64,000 nucleotides of DNA from Vitellaria paradoxa (GCA_019916065.1 CM034237.1:26470340-26534339), one strand, 5' to 3'. Positions 33,741 to 46,800 are shown, counted from the first letter of the stretch. The notes: generated from the letters alone by a model not told the origin. Translations and numbers: made by a program.

Positions 33741-34355
33741 TATTTGAATTTGTGGTTAATTATATTCATAATTTGTGAGATTGAAATGATATTTATATTT
33801 TTAAATATGTATTCTTGGTTAATAAATATCCCTACGCATTTATAATGACGATATTTAAAATCAAAAGTACGAAACAATTGTTGGAATAGCTTGAAACAAA
33901 AAACAAAGCATCGGGGCAAAAACTAGAATTCTGATACCACCTGCAGCGTTCCAATGCCAGCCTTGCATTGGGACGCCAAGGTGAAATCTGGGCACTATTG
34001 CAACGGCAACGCATGCGGGTGTTCAAGCTGCTTGCCTCATACACGCTGGTTGTGTCTCACGCGCCTTGGTCACGTGTCCCGCGCTGGTCCGTGTCCCGTG
34101 CCTAGCTCGCGTGTCTCGCAAGCATGGAGGCTGCAATGGCTTCTGTGGCAACCAAGTGACCTAAATGAAATTTTTTTTTGGGGGTAATTTGAGTATTGTT
34201 GAGTATATTTTTGGTATTTTAATATTATAAATATTTTTAAAATAATTATACACACATTGCCTATCTCAAATTAAATTAATTTTATTTTTAGGGCTTAGTC
34301 CATGCTTGAAGTCTCAAATTTTGGCCAAAAAAAGAAAAAGTAAGCAAAATTTAGA
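33741..34355. other. Non-coding, with a short GC-rich block
   Basis: About 33945-34140 is unusually GC-rich for the window and contains CGTGTCCCGYG and CACGCGCCTTGG phrases. Overlapping ORFs on both strands there have no recognisable domain. It may be the middle of the LTR that starts at 32931. Confidence 0.4.
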
Positions 34356-34541
34356 TTGTTGGGTGTTTATTTGTTCCTCAAAATATATGAAAAATTGGCA
34401 AAAATTATCAAAAAATTAGTAAAAATTAGAGAAAATTACAGAAAGTTAAAGATTTTTGGTGTGGAGAAAAAGTTGGAAAAAATTGAAAAAAAATTAGAGA
34501 TAATTGGGGATTATTGGCCAAATTTGACACTCCAAATATAC
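34353..34541. mobile_element. Candidate MITE with GTGTTTATTTG inverted ends
   Basis: The left end GTGTTTATTTGT and the reverse complement of the right end (GTGTATATTTGG) match at ten of twelve positions. The interior is A-rich (AAAAATTAGTAAAAATTAGA). No convincing target duplication was found. Confidence 0.35.
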
Positions 34542-35760
34542 ACTTAGCTTTATAAGATACGCCGATCGTTCGACAAAATACTTGAATGAGAAATTTAAAA
34601 CCAATTCTCTTAGATTGACTCTCAAATGAACTTACGCCACTTTAATTAGTTTTTAGGCATTGGTTGGTCACCATAACACCTTTGGTAATTTTTCTACATA
34701 TCTATTTACATTAATTGTGGCTTGGACCAATTTATTGGAGTTAGAATTACAATGAATCTTAGCTGCTCAAAAAATGTCTAAATGAAACATTATTATTTAT
34801 TTTCCTATATTTAGGTTTCCAAATGAATTTAGTTCACTCTATCTAGATTTTAGGCATTATTTTGTCATTCCCACATTTTAGGCAACCTCCTCTTTTAATA
34901 ATCTATATTTTTTTGTGACTCGATCAATTTAATGAGATTGAATTTCATAATGTCTTAGTTGTTAGATAACAATATGTAATTGAACAACGTTGTTTATTTC
35001 AGTATATTTTTCTAGCCTGGATAACATTGAACTGTTTTTAGAAGAAATCATGGATATTTGAGGTCCCGGAAACTTAATGCAAATAAAATACTATAATTCA
35101 ATTTTGGATATGGGTTTGGCTATAAAATATTAAATTGGTTGAAAATTAACCGGACTATTATTTATAATTAACAATATTATTTCACCAACTTAAACTCCAA
35201 ATTTATGTTTTAACATTTTAATAAGAGCTATATATATTATTTCCATAAAATAAAGAATGCTTATTTTTCCGAATTTTGGTAGGTTACGAGATGTAAATCT
35301 TAATTTAAGGAATGTTAAAAATAAGTTATTCCACTTAATAGCTTTTTTTTTGTTTAACTATAAAGTATTTTTCGAAAAATAATTTATTAAGATAGTAATA
35401 TCCAACATGAAATTTTTTGAAAACCCCAAGTTTCCAAAATTATACATTTCATTATCAATAATGGGATGAAGTAAATTTTAGAAAATTTACTACTATTAAA
35501 AGAAGTACCTAGAATTTAATGATTATTTTATATTTGATATTTTCATAAAAATAATAAGAAAATTGGGCAAAATTAAGATAGGAGCTAATGAGGAAAGAAA
35601 ATTTTTTGAAAATAGAAACAATAAAAAAATTTAAAACTGAATATTTTAAAGCAACAAAGAATGATTTAGGAAACTGTTGAAGAGTTAATTAAATAGAAAA
35701 GTTATAAAAAAATAGTAGTATTATTTTAATATCTTTTTAAAATTGTAATTGAAGAAGTTG
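34542..35760. other. Non-coding AT-rich stretch
   Basis: I see no coding region, RNA gene or repeat structure that I can support. Confidence 0.45.
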
Positions 35761-36050
35761 CTGGCAAGGGCGGAACTATGCTATGAATAGAGGGAACCAT
35801 GCCCCCTCCCTTCCTCCCTCCCCCTCCCCCCCAAATAAAAAAGAAAAATATTTGAAAAAAAAATCTATGTAGACCCACTAAAGGACTATAGCGAATAGAG
35901 ATAAACACACAGAGTAAGCCTGGCCTTGTGGTGAATAGTTCACCTCTAAATTCTTGTGTTATTAGGAGGTTCAAATCTGATTCTGTCTTCCTCCGTATTA
36001 CTATTTCTCAATCGAATGGTCACCTCAACCCAAAGTAAATAAATAAATAT
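35761..36050 (+). repeat. SINE-like element with A and B boxes
   Basis: TGGCCTTGTGG (35921-35931) matches an A box and GGTTCAAATCT (35968-35978) a B box, 47 bases apart. A C-rich tract (35802-35833) lies upstream and a TAAATAAATAAATAT tail downstream. The A box is very like that at 188-198, so the two may share a family. Flanking duplications were not seen. Confidence 0.45.
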
Positions 36051-36129
36051 ATGTTTTTCAAAGTGGTCGCCCCATCTATTTTAATTTAAGCTATTAATAA
36101 TATATATGACTTTATTCTTGAGTTGGATC

Positions 36130-36290
36130 ATTAATAGGCTACGTTCGAATTGGTAAAAAAAAAAAAAGATTAGTAAAAATTGATAAAAATTAGTTTCGTA
36201 ATTCATGCAGTAAAACAAAAAAAAAATGAAATTGTTAAAAATGTTTAGTATTTTTTTTTCTATAAAATTTAGAGCTCCAAACGAAAACAT
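36130..36290. mobile_element. Possible MITE
   Basis: Weak inverted ends (ACGTTCGAATTGG and CCAAACGAAAACAT) enclose A-rich sequence with GATTAGTAAAAATTGATAAA. The right-hand GAGCTCCAAACGAA resembles GGAGCTTCAAATGAA in the copy at 9990-10135. Boundaries are uncertain. Confidence 0.3.
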
Positions 36291-36602
36291 AATCTAACCT
36301 AATTAATTAAATAATTTTTAAGCAAATATGTAAATGAGCTACATATATTTGCTTTATTTTCTAAGTTCATGACCCTTAAATAGATTACTTAATTCTAAGA
36401 TTGCATTTTGGGATATTTCAAAACCATACTAGCAATACGTATCGTGGAAGTAGAAGATATTTTAGAACCATACTAGCAATGCCTACCAAGAAATTTTAAT
36501 GGACATTTTAATGCTGTGGACACTGAGTAGAATGTTGTGATATAATAGCAAAGATTGGTCACTCTGGAGATAACAGTTGATGCTAATATAGAAGATGTAA
36601 AT
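36291..36602. other. Non-coding flank
   Basis: A phrase ACCATACTAGCAATRC is tandemly repeated about 52 bases apart (36424 and 36466). Nothing else was recognised. Confidence 0.4.
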
Positions 36603-37941
36603 TGACCACTTCTAAAAGTATAGCTAATTTAACCCTAAGTGTAAAAGTTTGCGGTGTAGTTTTAACTCAGTGAGAACGAGATCGCATCCTCAGGGAATCA
36701 AATGAAATAGGTTTGAAGTTGTATCTAGGTTAATTTATCTACTACTCAATTATGAAATAATGAAAGTTTTCAGTTTAGGGTTTTGAATAAGTAGATTAAT
36801 CACTAAATAACAATAAAAATTCAATTGAATATAAAAGCAAATAAAAATATTAAAAATAATAATAAAATAAAATAACAATAAAATTAAAAACAACTAATGA
36901 ATTTTGAATATTAAAAATTATTGAGAATGAATCTTGATCCAATCTATAAATCTGAGTAAATTCATTATTTCACAATTCGATGTACTTTTAATCTTAATTT
37001 AAGTTTCATGCATAAGGAAAATTAAACTAATAAATATTGTCCTGAAAACCTTTTAAATTCCAAAACACAATTTTCAAATCTTGTTTAGGATTAGAAAATC
37101 TAAAAAAATTATGATATTCTTATTTTTGGTTTAAATCTGATTTATTTAATTCAAAATTATTATGAAGTTATAATCAAGAATTATTTTCAGTGAATATGAA
37201 CAAGAAAATTTGTTTTCGAAAGTTCTTGATAATAAATAAACACAGATTTGAAAAATATAAATCAATAAATGTAAGTTTTCACGTTGCATGCATTGATCTA
37301 GGTACATCTCATCATTTGTAATGATCACCCATCATTAATGGGTTAGATTATGAGCATAAACTTAGCCTACCATTGAAACAATAATTAAATAGTAAAGAAC
37401 AAAAGAGAATGAAAAGAAAATGAACTCCATTGATAAACTATAGAACGACTTGCAATATCTTAAAGCATTCACAAACTTGAAACCATAAATTAATATAGAA
37501 AAACTCTCTAAACTCACCAAAATCAATGAAATACTAATTCTGGAAAAAATATATATACTCGAGAAGCCTTCGGCTATGGTCTCGAAAGAATGTATTTATA
37601 GGCAAAACATTAAACCTAGACCTAATTCTACCGCGCAGAAACAGTCATGTCTATCTGGATAGCCTGACTAAGTGTTCGTGTCCGGATAGCAGGAAAGAAT
37701 TAACACTTACTAAAACCAGTCTTCAGCATTCTAGCCATCCTCATCCTGCTGTCTGGACAGGTCTTCAGGTGTTTGGATAGTAGATTCTTCATCTTTCTTT
37801 TGATCATCACTATTATGGTGAGTTCTGGATATTTGCTGCATAATGAAACAAAATTCAGATTAACAACAAAAATTAAATAAATTCCACATATTAACACAAC
37901 TTATGCATAAATTAACAAATAAAAATGAGGCTTGTAATTAT
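36603..37941 (-). mobile_element. 3' LTR of the Athila-like element
   Basis: It aligns end to end with 49034-50371 (CTAAAAGTATAGCTAATTTA near the left end, CTTGTAATTA at the right). The TG start on the minus strand is mutated. A minus-strand TATA box CCTATAAATACA lies at 37591-37602. Confidence 0.9.
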
Positions 37942-37954
37942 CCCCCAACTTAAA
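37942..37954 (-). other. Polypurine tract of the Athila-like element
   Basis: Plus-strand CCCCCAACTTAA reads TTAAGTTGGGGG on the minus strand, directly before the 3' LTR. It would prime plus-strand DNA synthesis. Confidence 0.75.
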
Positions 37955-39780
37955 CATTGCTAGTCCCTAGCAATGACTTTATTAAAATGGAATAAAACTA
38001 TTATCCTATTTCTCTTTTTGTGAAAAATAAGGTTGCAATTAGTTATGTGCAATAAGCATTTTAAATCCCTAGGTTCGCTCTAGTGGACGTGAAGTCTTAT
38101 GAGGGTTTGTAATGAATCTACCCACAAAATTTTTAAATTAGTTTGATATATAGTAAAACTCAATCAAACAAGTCCTGGTTTAATCTCTATAAAGAGCAAG
38201 TAACAAAATCCAAAAATTGCATAAAACCTTCAAATGCATATTAAACTTGCCCATTTTTTCAACCATTTAACTTTGAGTGTACCGATTCATGTCATTCATT
38301 CAAAATAATTATTAAGTATACTCAAAAGATTGTGGGCTCGACTTGAAATCTCACACAGTTGTTCACTCTTAAATAAAATCACTCAAGAAAGGTTACTCTC
38401 ATGGTTTATGTAGAAATACAATATCAAATAAGTGCAATGAACCAAGATCAAGAAGTGCTAGAAAGAATTAAGAAACATAATGTTGCATAACTTCATGAAT
38501 AGAATGTATTAATGCATAAACAAGAAAACTACTATCAACCATATGAAATAGATCAATGCTCTTATAGGTGTCTTTCACGTAACGTCCATTACGTTTTTAC
38601 TAGGTTGTAGCTTGGCCATGAGGTATTGGTTAAACAAACAAAGGATAAGAAAATTCAAAGTGAACGTCTAAGGATTAAGATGATAGTGTAATGAAGCACT
38701 CCCCAACTTTTCTCTTTTCAACTCCTTGAATGCCAAGACATTGAAGTTTGATATGTTTTCTTTTTCTTCTTCTTCTTCTTTTTTTTTTTGAAAAATAATA
38801 ATAGGACGGATAATAATGAACTCATGAAATGATATGTCTCATATTTTGTTTCTTTATTGTTCCACCACAATTTTTTCAATTTAAAGCTCCTCCCTTGTTC
38901 TCCTTATTACAAAGTTACACAAGTATCCTATGACATGCAAGGGTTGGTTTACCTATATAACTAAGGATAGGGTTATAAATGTGGCTAAAACAAGAAACTT
39001 TATATATTATATTTTTTTAAATGTTTCAAAGTGGCTCGAAGGTTAATGCAATCAAGGAAAAGTCATAGGCTTCTAATTGTGAGAAAGATAGCCTAACATT
39101 ACTCTCTATGTTAATAACACTTTGTTAAAGGCATTGGTCCATAAATGTAAATCAAAAATAATATCTAGTGCATTTAATACCAAATCAAACTAATGTGATG
39201 AAGCTATTCAAGAAAAGTGAGATGAAAAAACTAATACTGAACATTAAGTATAAAACCCTCAAGAACAAAAAACCACCCTCAAAAGCTCATATAATATAGG
39301 GTTTTAAGTCTCCATCTATGTCTTAGTATACTTGAATGAGTAAATCTCATGAACTCAAATCATTAATACATTCTTAGTTCAATAGTCTCAAGTGATAAGT
39401 TTTGAACACATTAGAAAGTTTTATACTCAATTTGAATCAAGTGCCTTATTCAAAATTGAAATCGAATCACTTATTATTTTCATGACTAACACCAACAATG
39501 AACCAATTTAGAGACACATACAAAGTCCATTCATACTAAGTTAAGATAACCTTAATTTACCCAAGTTTTGAAAAAAATTTGTTAATTCAATGCATATTAA
39601 AATCAAGTCATTGTGTGATTTTTGCCCCCCAACTTAAAATGTACAATGTCCCCAATGCGTCTAAGATGATGCATGTGGGTTCGTAGTGTGTACAAATGCA
39701 TGGTACGGCCTTAAACAGATTGTTGTGAAGTACCAATAAAGAAAGTATGCATCTGTGTTCCTAGCTTGACCCCTACCAAC
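37955..39780 (-). other. 3' untranslated region of the element
   Basis: Almost 1.8 kb between the last ORF remnant and the polypurine tract has no coding potential. A (CTT)n tract lies near 38762-38780. Long non-coding 3' regions are usual for Athila-type elements. Confidence 0.6.
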
Positions 39781-40350
39781 TTAATACAGTATATTTCGTG
39801 AAATAGAAAACAAGTAGAAGGTAGTTAGCATATGCAGAACAGGTAAAAAGGTTAAATAATACCTCGGATTGGAGCAATATTTAGTGTAATAATCCATAAA
39901 AATAGTTAAAGGCGCAGAAATAGGTGTTGTCATCTTATTATCAAAGTTTGAGGTGGGGATAGAATCAACATCTTCAAGAGCTGGAATGGAATCTTTGTTA
40001 GAGTCTAGTGTATGAACAATGTCAAGATCTAGTGTGAGATCATCCTTAGAATCTAGAGCGAGCACATCATCCCATTCTGGAACTATGTCCACTTCAGCCC
40101 ATTGCATTTGAACGAGCATCTCGAGATCCATTTCATCCTACCATTGTGCTTCGAAAAATTGATGAGATGATATAGTAAATAAGGGAGGGTGGTTGAGAGG
40201 TAATAGTAGTGGGGTAACATGCACAAATGCCTTATCAGGCTAACTATCTAAGTCAGTGTCTAATAAATCATCTCCTACCTCAAATAATGCTATAAACACA
40301 TACACATCTATCTCATGCTCATAAATCCGAGGTTCAGATATGTCAGTCAT
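39781..40350 (-). pseudogene. Acidic ORF with hydrophobic C-terminus, unknown
   Basis: From an ATG at 40348-40350 one minus frame runs 189 codons with only two stops (after DTDLDS and FFEAQW). The last 116 codons are open. The product is strongly acidic, with repeated ALDSKDD- and TLDSNKDS-type motifs, then ends in a hydrophobic stretch (LTFLPVLHMLTTFYLF) that could cross a membrane. It lies where Athila elements often carry env-like or other accessory ORFs. I recognise no family. A chance survival cannot be excluded, but three acidic half-repeats in one frame argue for former coding. Confidence 0.4.
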
Positions 40351-40739
40351 TTTGAACATGTTCTTTTTTGGAAACAATTCAAAATAATCTTAATGATATT
40401 TACAAGAGTAGATTTTTCCAACTATAGATGAAGTAGAAGATAGATTATGATAAGCATGATTATAATAGAGAAAAGGTAACAAAACAAAAAGAACAAAACA
40501 AGTGAATCTAAGTAGAATAAAGCCAACAATCACCATAATGCCAGTAATGAGTTTTAAGTTATAAGATAGAAGTGATGTTTCAAATCGAAACTCAAATTAC
40601 ATCTCAAAATAGCAAAAAAGAAAGTTTTAGGATTATAAAGTAGCTCTTAAATCTAAAATTTCTAAACTCTTAGAAAAAAAAACAACCACGGAAAATATAT
40701 ATGAATGTGAAATGCAAAACAATGAATCCTTTGCCTTAC

Positions 40740-41863
40740 TGCTAAGGCGAAAAAAGTGGCTTGAAACCAAGGAACTAGGCAAAGAAGCTTTGAAGTAGTC
40801 ATCCATGCTCTGCTTGAGTCAGAATGCCATGCTTATCGTCCTATTGGTTTTGCTCCAAATGGCTCATCCTCTCAGCCAAATCACTTATGGCAGATTGTGT
40901 GTCTTGAAGCATTTCATCCAATTCACTGTTAGAGATCTCTTTTCTTCTGTTCGCTAAGAACTACTCCATTCCTCTACTTGAGTGGGTCTCGTCTTTCTTT
41001 TTTTTTTTTTATTAAGGAATAGGTGGCCACAAGATTTGGAATATGAAGTGTAGTTGAAAAAGTGGACGACAGTAGCTATAGGTAGATCATTAGATATACA
41101 GACACCCTTTTCTTCTAAACATTTCTATGAGAGCACCCCAAAAAGGAAGTCCAATTTGGGCACTAGAATGTTCAAAGATATGGAACACTTGCTTCCACAT
41201 ATAAATCGACAAATCCATGGTCATGTTAGTGCCCATGGCGTAAATAAGTTTGGCTCTCAAGGTATTATAATCAAAGTTGCAGTTTTGGGGCAAGAGATTG
41301 GTGTAGGAGAACACGTGAAGTGCCCAATACTTATTGTTTAGCTCAGATGTTGGCTTTTTTCCATCCCTAGACCATTCTTGACCTTCTTATAGGATTTCCA
41401 TTGCTACATCAGTCATAGATGGGGTTCCCTTAGAAGGACAGGAAAATTTAGGGTTTTGAACTCAAGGGATTTGAAAGATTTGAGCAAAGTCATCTTAGGT
41501 TATGGTTATGTCTACCCCTCTAACCCAACTAACAATAGCCTCTCGTCCCCATCTCTGATTAATTTGCTCTTCTTTTGTATTGGCAAAAAATTCTTTCACT
41601 ATATCGACAATACATCCAAGACAAAACCTAGCTAATTGGAGCCACTGTCTCCTTTCAAAATTTTGCAATAACAAGAATTCATCGCCCTTAAACTGCTCTA
41701 CTTGCCATGGTCTCTCCACTATTGTAGGCTTACAACCCCAAATGTCATCATGTGAGGTCTGCTTTACACTAGAACAAATTACTATTATACGAAGATTCTT
41801 AAACCTGTCTTCTAGCAGTGTGTTTGACTTGAGGGCCCATTTTAAACTACACAAAGATATCAA
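40740..41863 (-). pseudogene. Accessory ORF resembling the 'putative plant transposon protein' domain
   Basis: A single minus frame runs from 41863 to 41090 with only a few stops. It reads LLQNFERRQWLQLARF, VKEFFANTKEEQI and IVSWVRGVDIT, then LLPQNCNFDYNTLRAKLIYA and LPFWGALIEMFRRKG. This follows the pattern of the retrotransposon-borne domain often annotated 'putative plant transposon protein' (VxEFYANL, VRGxxVxF, NLxPxxHxxEVxxxRAxLLYAI, FPxLI). Downstream, AISDLAERMSHLEQNQ looks like a short coiled coil. Function in the element is not known; some sources call such ORFs env-like. The plus-strand ORFs at 41054-41341 and 41580-41981 are shadows of it. Confidence 0.6.
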
Positions 41864-43451
41864 GATATTTGATTTAAAATTTTATCCTAACAACCCCTGT
41901 GTCCACCCAAGTTCAGTGGCCCAAACTATATCATTGAATGATAAAATTTATCCTTACAATGAAAAACCCAAACTCAAGTAAATAAGGAGTAAAGGAATGA
42001 AAATGAGCATAAAGAATTAAGAATTGCACCTCACTTTGTTTATAAAGAGAAATGATTTAAATCTAAAATTGAAATTCTTAATCAAATAAGGTCTATAACT
42101 ATAAAAATCCATGAATAGAAGGTTTGAAAATTTTAGTTCGAATATTAGAACATGGATTGACATACTCGACTTAGAACATGTGTTCCCGTAGTGAAAACCT
42201 ATGAGAACGGGAACACACTAGATCTCGCAGGCAGATCTAGAATAGTGCCATATTTTTAAAACAATGAATTCTATGCAGGTTGCAAATTGATCTTGAAAAG
42301 AATTTGACATCAAGAAAATGTAAGTGCAAGATCTCACAGGTGAGTCTGCCTTTGTGCCATCGAATTCAAATATAGGTAGGAATTAAAATTTTCCAAAATT
42401 TCTGAAGGATTTGGGAGTGTTGTTAGGTATTTAAATTAAATAGTTTAACCAAAACTTACCTCGCTTTGTGAATTGTTGGATAACTTTGGTGCAAAGGTGA
42501 TGAATCTATGAGTTTGGGTGTACACTCCAATTGATTCAATAACACACTAGGACCCTAAATCTAAAAAGTATTAATATTGAAGGATTATTAGAGTACAAAA
42601 CTTAGAGGAATCAAAAACAATTTTAGAACAAGCCATTAAAATCGTGCTTTCCATTAAAATAACCAAGGGTTTATAAAATAAGAAAAGACGCTTACCCAAG
42701 TTGCCAATGGAGAGATTGGAGAGTGAAAATCCACACAAATGAGGTTGGAAACACTCGGAGCAGAGATTTCTTGAAGAGTTTGTGTGCAGGTAGAAAGAAT
42801 TTAGAGAAAGGGTTGAGTAATTTTTTAGAAATCTTTGAATTTTTGTCTATTTAAAATGGTTCCAAATCATTGCGTTTGGACGGGATAGATCAGTGTTCGG
42901 ACAGCAGAGGGAAAATGGAAGAAATATTTGTGTATGTTACTTTGGTGTCCAGACAAGCATATCGGTGCTTGAACAGTAGAGAAGAAGGAAATGAGAAATT
43001 TCTGAAAATCTTCCAAGTGTCTGAACAAGACAGATTAGGGTGTCCAAATAACAGAGGGGAAAAACAAATTTTTTTGATAATATTATCTTAAAAAAAAATA
43101 ATGAAACTAACAAACTTAAAATTTATCTAGAGGTCAACATTAAAATTAATTAACATACTATGATGGAAGTAACACTTGAGTATCAAATAGGAATCATTCA
43201 AAATGAGGTGGATCCAAAAGATCCCAAGATTTAACGGCTCTAACAAAATTCTCAAGGTGTGGTTTTAATCGGTGCTCATTCAGTTTGAATTGATTATTAT
43301 TCTTTGGAATTTTTTTTTTTATCTCTATTGCACCATGTTTAGAAATACTTTTCATAGTGAAAGGGCCAGTCTACTTAGATTGTAGTTTGCCAAGAAATAA
43401 GTGAAGTCGTGATCAATAATGAAGTACTTTTTAACCCTCATGAAATGAACG
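41864..43451 (-). other. Spacer between integrase and accessory ORF
   Basis: No coding signal was recognised. Internal spacers before the second ORF are common in this lineage. The plus-strand ORF at 42870-43091 is incidental. Confidence 0.5.
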
Positions 43452-44470
43452 TCAGGTTATATGTTGATCAAGCACTTTCTTCATCTTTTCTTTTGAAATT
43501 TGTGCATTTTTATATGCATCGATCCTGAGCTCATCCATTTCTGCAATTTGAAGTTTACAATGAAGCCTTGCCTTGTTGATATTAGCATTGAATTGTTTAA
43601 TAGTCCAATAGGCTTTATGTTCCAACTCAACAGAAAGGTGACATGGCATACCATAAACTAATCTATATGGGGACATCCCTAATGATGTTTTATAAAACTG
43701 TACGATAAGCTTAAAGATAGTCAATTAAGCACAGTGACCAATCCTTGCAGTTTGGATTAACCATTCTTTTAGGGATTTGCTTAATTTCTTGATTAGCTAG
43801 TTCCACTTGGTCACTTGTTTGTTTGTGATATGGTGTGCCTACTTTATGAACAATACCATACTTAAGTAGAAGTGTACCCACTGGTCAGTTGCATAAGTGT
43901 TTACCTTTATCACTAATAATGGCACACGGTATTTTGAAATGTGAAAATATATTTTGATGGATAAATTTGAGCATGACTTTATGATCATTAGTTCTCGTGG
44001 CCACTGCTGCAACCTATTTTGATACATAATCAACCCCTACTGAGATATAGACATACGCAAATGATATCGGAAGGGGACCCATGAAGTCAATCCCCCAATA
44101 ATCAAATACTTCCAAGACAAGAATAGGGGATAGAGGCGTATCATGTTTCTGTGGGTTTAACTTCCTAATCTTTGGCATCTATTGCAAGTTGTGCAAAATG
44201 GTGAACATCCTTTAAACAATGTTAGCCAATAAAATCCACATCAAAGGATTTATGTTGCTATTTTGTTTGTGGAAAAAGGTCACCACAAGCTTGTGAATGA
44301 CAAACTTCGAGAATACTCGGTACTTCCCACTTTGGAATACGATGAAAAATTATTTGGTTAGGACAATATTTAAACAAATAAAGATCATCCCAAAAGAATA
44401 CTCGAACATTTCTTAAGAATTTCTTCTTATCTTTAGAGCTCCATTCACTTGGGATTTGTCCAGTTACCAA
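43452..44470 (-). pseudogene. Athila-like integrase remnant
   Basis: The N-terminal part is open at 44258-44470 (MVTGQIPSEWSSKDKKKFL, WDDLYLFKYCPNQI), with the zinc-binding HSQACGDLF. The core reads DYWGIDFMGPLPISF, AIISDKGKH and QVELANQEIKQI, so all three DDE catalytic residues are still visible, although in shifted frames. The open C-terminal part 43452-43724 carries SLGMSPYRLVYGMPCHLSVE, the GMSPYxLVxGKxCHLPVE block typical of Athila integrases, then LELEHKAYW-type sequence. Stops and frameshifts inactivate it. Confidence 0.85.
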
Positions 44471-44499
44471 ACAATTGGCAATATCAACATACGACAGAG

Positions 44500-45720
44500 G
44501 TGTGGCAGTTGTTATTACTGTAATATTGAATAATTACTCATATAGGAAGCTATTGTTTATGTGGGTTTCATCTTTCAAATATACTTTTGTTGCCAAATGA
44601 GATAAGTGATTTGTGACGACATTCTCAACGCCTTTCTTATCTCTAATTTTAAGGTCAAATTCTTGCAAAAGTAATATCTAACGAATCAATCTTGGTTTGG
44701 CCTCTTGCTTGGTCAATTGTTATTTAAGGGTGGAATGATTAGTGAATACTATTACCGTTGAACTAAAGAGATAAGAACAAAACTTCTCAAGGGCAAAGAC
44801 AACTACTAGCAGCACATTTTCGTGTAATTCCTTTACATATCATGAAGAGTTTTGCTTGCATAATAAATCATATGCACTTTCTTGTTCTTTTTTTATCCTA
44901 ATACAGCACCAGTAACATAGTCACTAGCATCACACCTAAGTTAGAATGGGAGTGACCAGTTAGGTGATTGAAGAATAGGTGTTGTAGTTAGGTAACCCTT
45001 GAGTTTCTTAAATGCTTCTTGACACTAGGGTGTCCATTCAAAAGGTATATCTTGCATTAATAAATGACATAAAGACTTTGATACTTCAATAAAAGATTGA
45101 ATGAAGTGCTGGTAAAACCTAGCATGCCCCAAAAATAACCTGATGTCTTTAACAGATTGTGAAGTAGGAAGTTTCTGAATTAGTTCGACTTTTTCTTGAT
45201 TAACTTGCATGCTAGCCTTCGAAACGATATGGCTTAAAATAATACCTTTAGTCACCATAAAGTGACATTTTTCCCATTTTAGCATTAAATTTTTCTCTTC
45301 GCATCATGTTAGAACAAGATCAAGATTCCTTAAGCACTGCTCAAATGAATCACCATATACAGAAAAATTATCCACAAAGACCTCTATGATGTTTTCAACC
45401 ATTTCGTTGAATATGCTAATCATGTAATGTTGAAAAGTGGCAGGGGTATTACATAAGCCAAAGAACATCTTTTTGCAAGCGAAGGTGCCAAAAGGACAAG
45501 TAAATGTGGTTTTAGCTTGGTCTTCTAGGACAACCTTTATTTGATTGTAGCCTGAGTAGCCATCTAAAAGCAATAATAAGCATGTCTGGCCACTCTTTCT
45601 AAGACTTGATCTAAAAAATAGTAAAGGAAAATGATCTTTCCTCGTCATAACTTTGAATTTTCTATAATTAATGTAGACTCTCCGACCAGTTTGAATCCAA
45701 GTTGTTATCAACTTATTGTT
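44500..45720 (-). pseudogene. Athila-like reverse transcriptase and RNase H remnant
   Basis: The open frame 45304-45711 carries RKDHFPLLF, LDGYSGYNQIKVVLEDQ and TFTCPFGTFACKKMFFGLCN, the gypsy RT blocks. The catalytic loop is FVDN rather than xxDD, so one of the two active-site aspartates is lost. The frame 45025-45285 continues with WEKCHFMVTKGIILSHIVS and VRLFLGHARFYQHF-like sequence (actual IRLFLGHARFYQHFI). RNase H is traceable as LRCDASDYVTGAVLG and IYYASKTLHD, with stops. Spacing of the domains is normal. Confidence 0.9.
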
Positions 45721-46429
45721 TTCATTATGAATTAGTGTAACACTACTTTTTAGGAACTAATTGTATAGGACTCACTCATTTAGAATCTGCTATTAGGTAG
45801 ATGATTCCTACATCTAATAATTTCAAAACTTTAGCTCTCACTACCTCTTTCAGATTCAGATTGAGGTGTCTTTACATCTTGCGAACTAGTTTGGAAGCCT
45901 TTTCCAAATAGATTCGATGTGTGCACGAGAGTAGGTTAATATAAGTTAAATCAGCCATTAACCAACCTAAAGTTTTTTTTGTGACTTTTCAAAAGCTTAA
46001 TCATTTGGTGCTCCATTGTCAATTCAAATGAAATGACTACTGCGTAAGTCTCTCATTCTCCCAAGAATACATATTTCAAATGATTATGTAGGGATTTCCT
46101 TTCTAGATTCAGATCTTTCACTTTAGATGATTCCACTTTGCTCAAAAGTGGTCCCAATTTTTCAAAGACTAGTGCCCAGTTTCCAACAGACATTATCAGG
46201 CAAACTTCCAACCAATCAAAAATTACTCCCACCTCATTAATTTAAGCTGCGAAACTTGGTCTTTCCTCACCAAAGAAAATTTCTTCACCAAAGAAAATTT
46301 CTTTTTATAGAGGATCCTCGATAAATTCATGATCAACGTAATCTTAGATTATAACTTCAACTAAGTCCACATCTTGTATATCAGGTACTTCTTTTAGTTT
46401 TTTGCTTACATGGAAAATATTGGTTTCAA

Positions 46430-46800
46430 ACTCAATATTACCAAAAGATATTTTCATCGATCCGTTCCTGCAATTGATAAATGCATTTAAAGTTACGAGG
46501 AATGGTTAGCCTAATATAACAAGTGTATGATTTGGTGCAGATATACTGGTTAATGGTTGCGTATCAAGGATAATGAAATCCACTGGAAAGTAAAAATTTT
46601 TCACTTGAACAAGTACATCTTCAACTATGCCTCATGGAACTTTGATGAATCTATTAGCAAGTTGTAAAGTTACACGACTGGGCTTTGTTTTACCTAAGCT
46701 AAGCTGTTCATACACCGGTAGGGTAGTAAATTCGCACTTGTCCCTAAATCAAGCAATGCTCAACTAATGTAGTACTCCCCTATGTAGGAAGATATAGTAG
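46430..46800 (-). pseudogene. Athila-like protease remnant
   Basis: ALLDLGTSANLLPY matches the lineage's retropepsin active site (ALxDLGASVNLLPxS), in which DLG is the aspartic protease triad. After a frameshift it continues VTLQLANRFIKVP, GIVEDVLVQVKNFYFPVDF and INCRNGSMKISFGN, the conserved protease C-terminus. At least two stops interrupt it. Confidence 0.8.

Noticed and set aside
41054..41981. Plus-strand ORFs of 95 and 133 aa
   Set aside because: They overlap the minus-strand accessory ORF of the Athila-like element, which shows family motifs; the plus frames are shadows.
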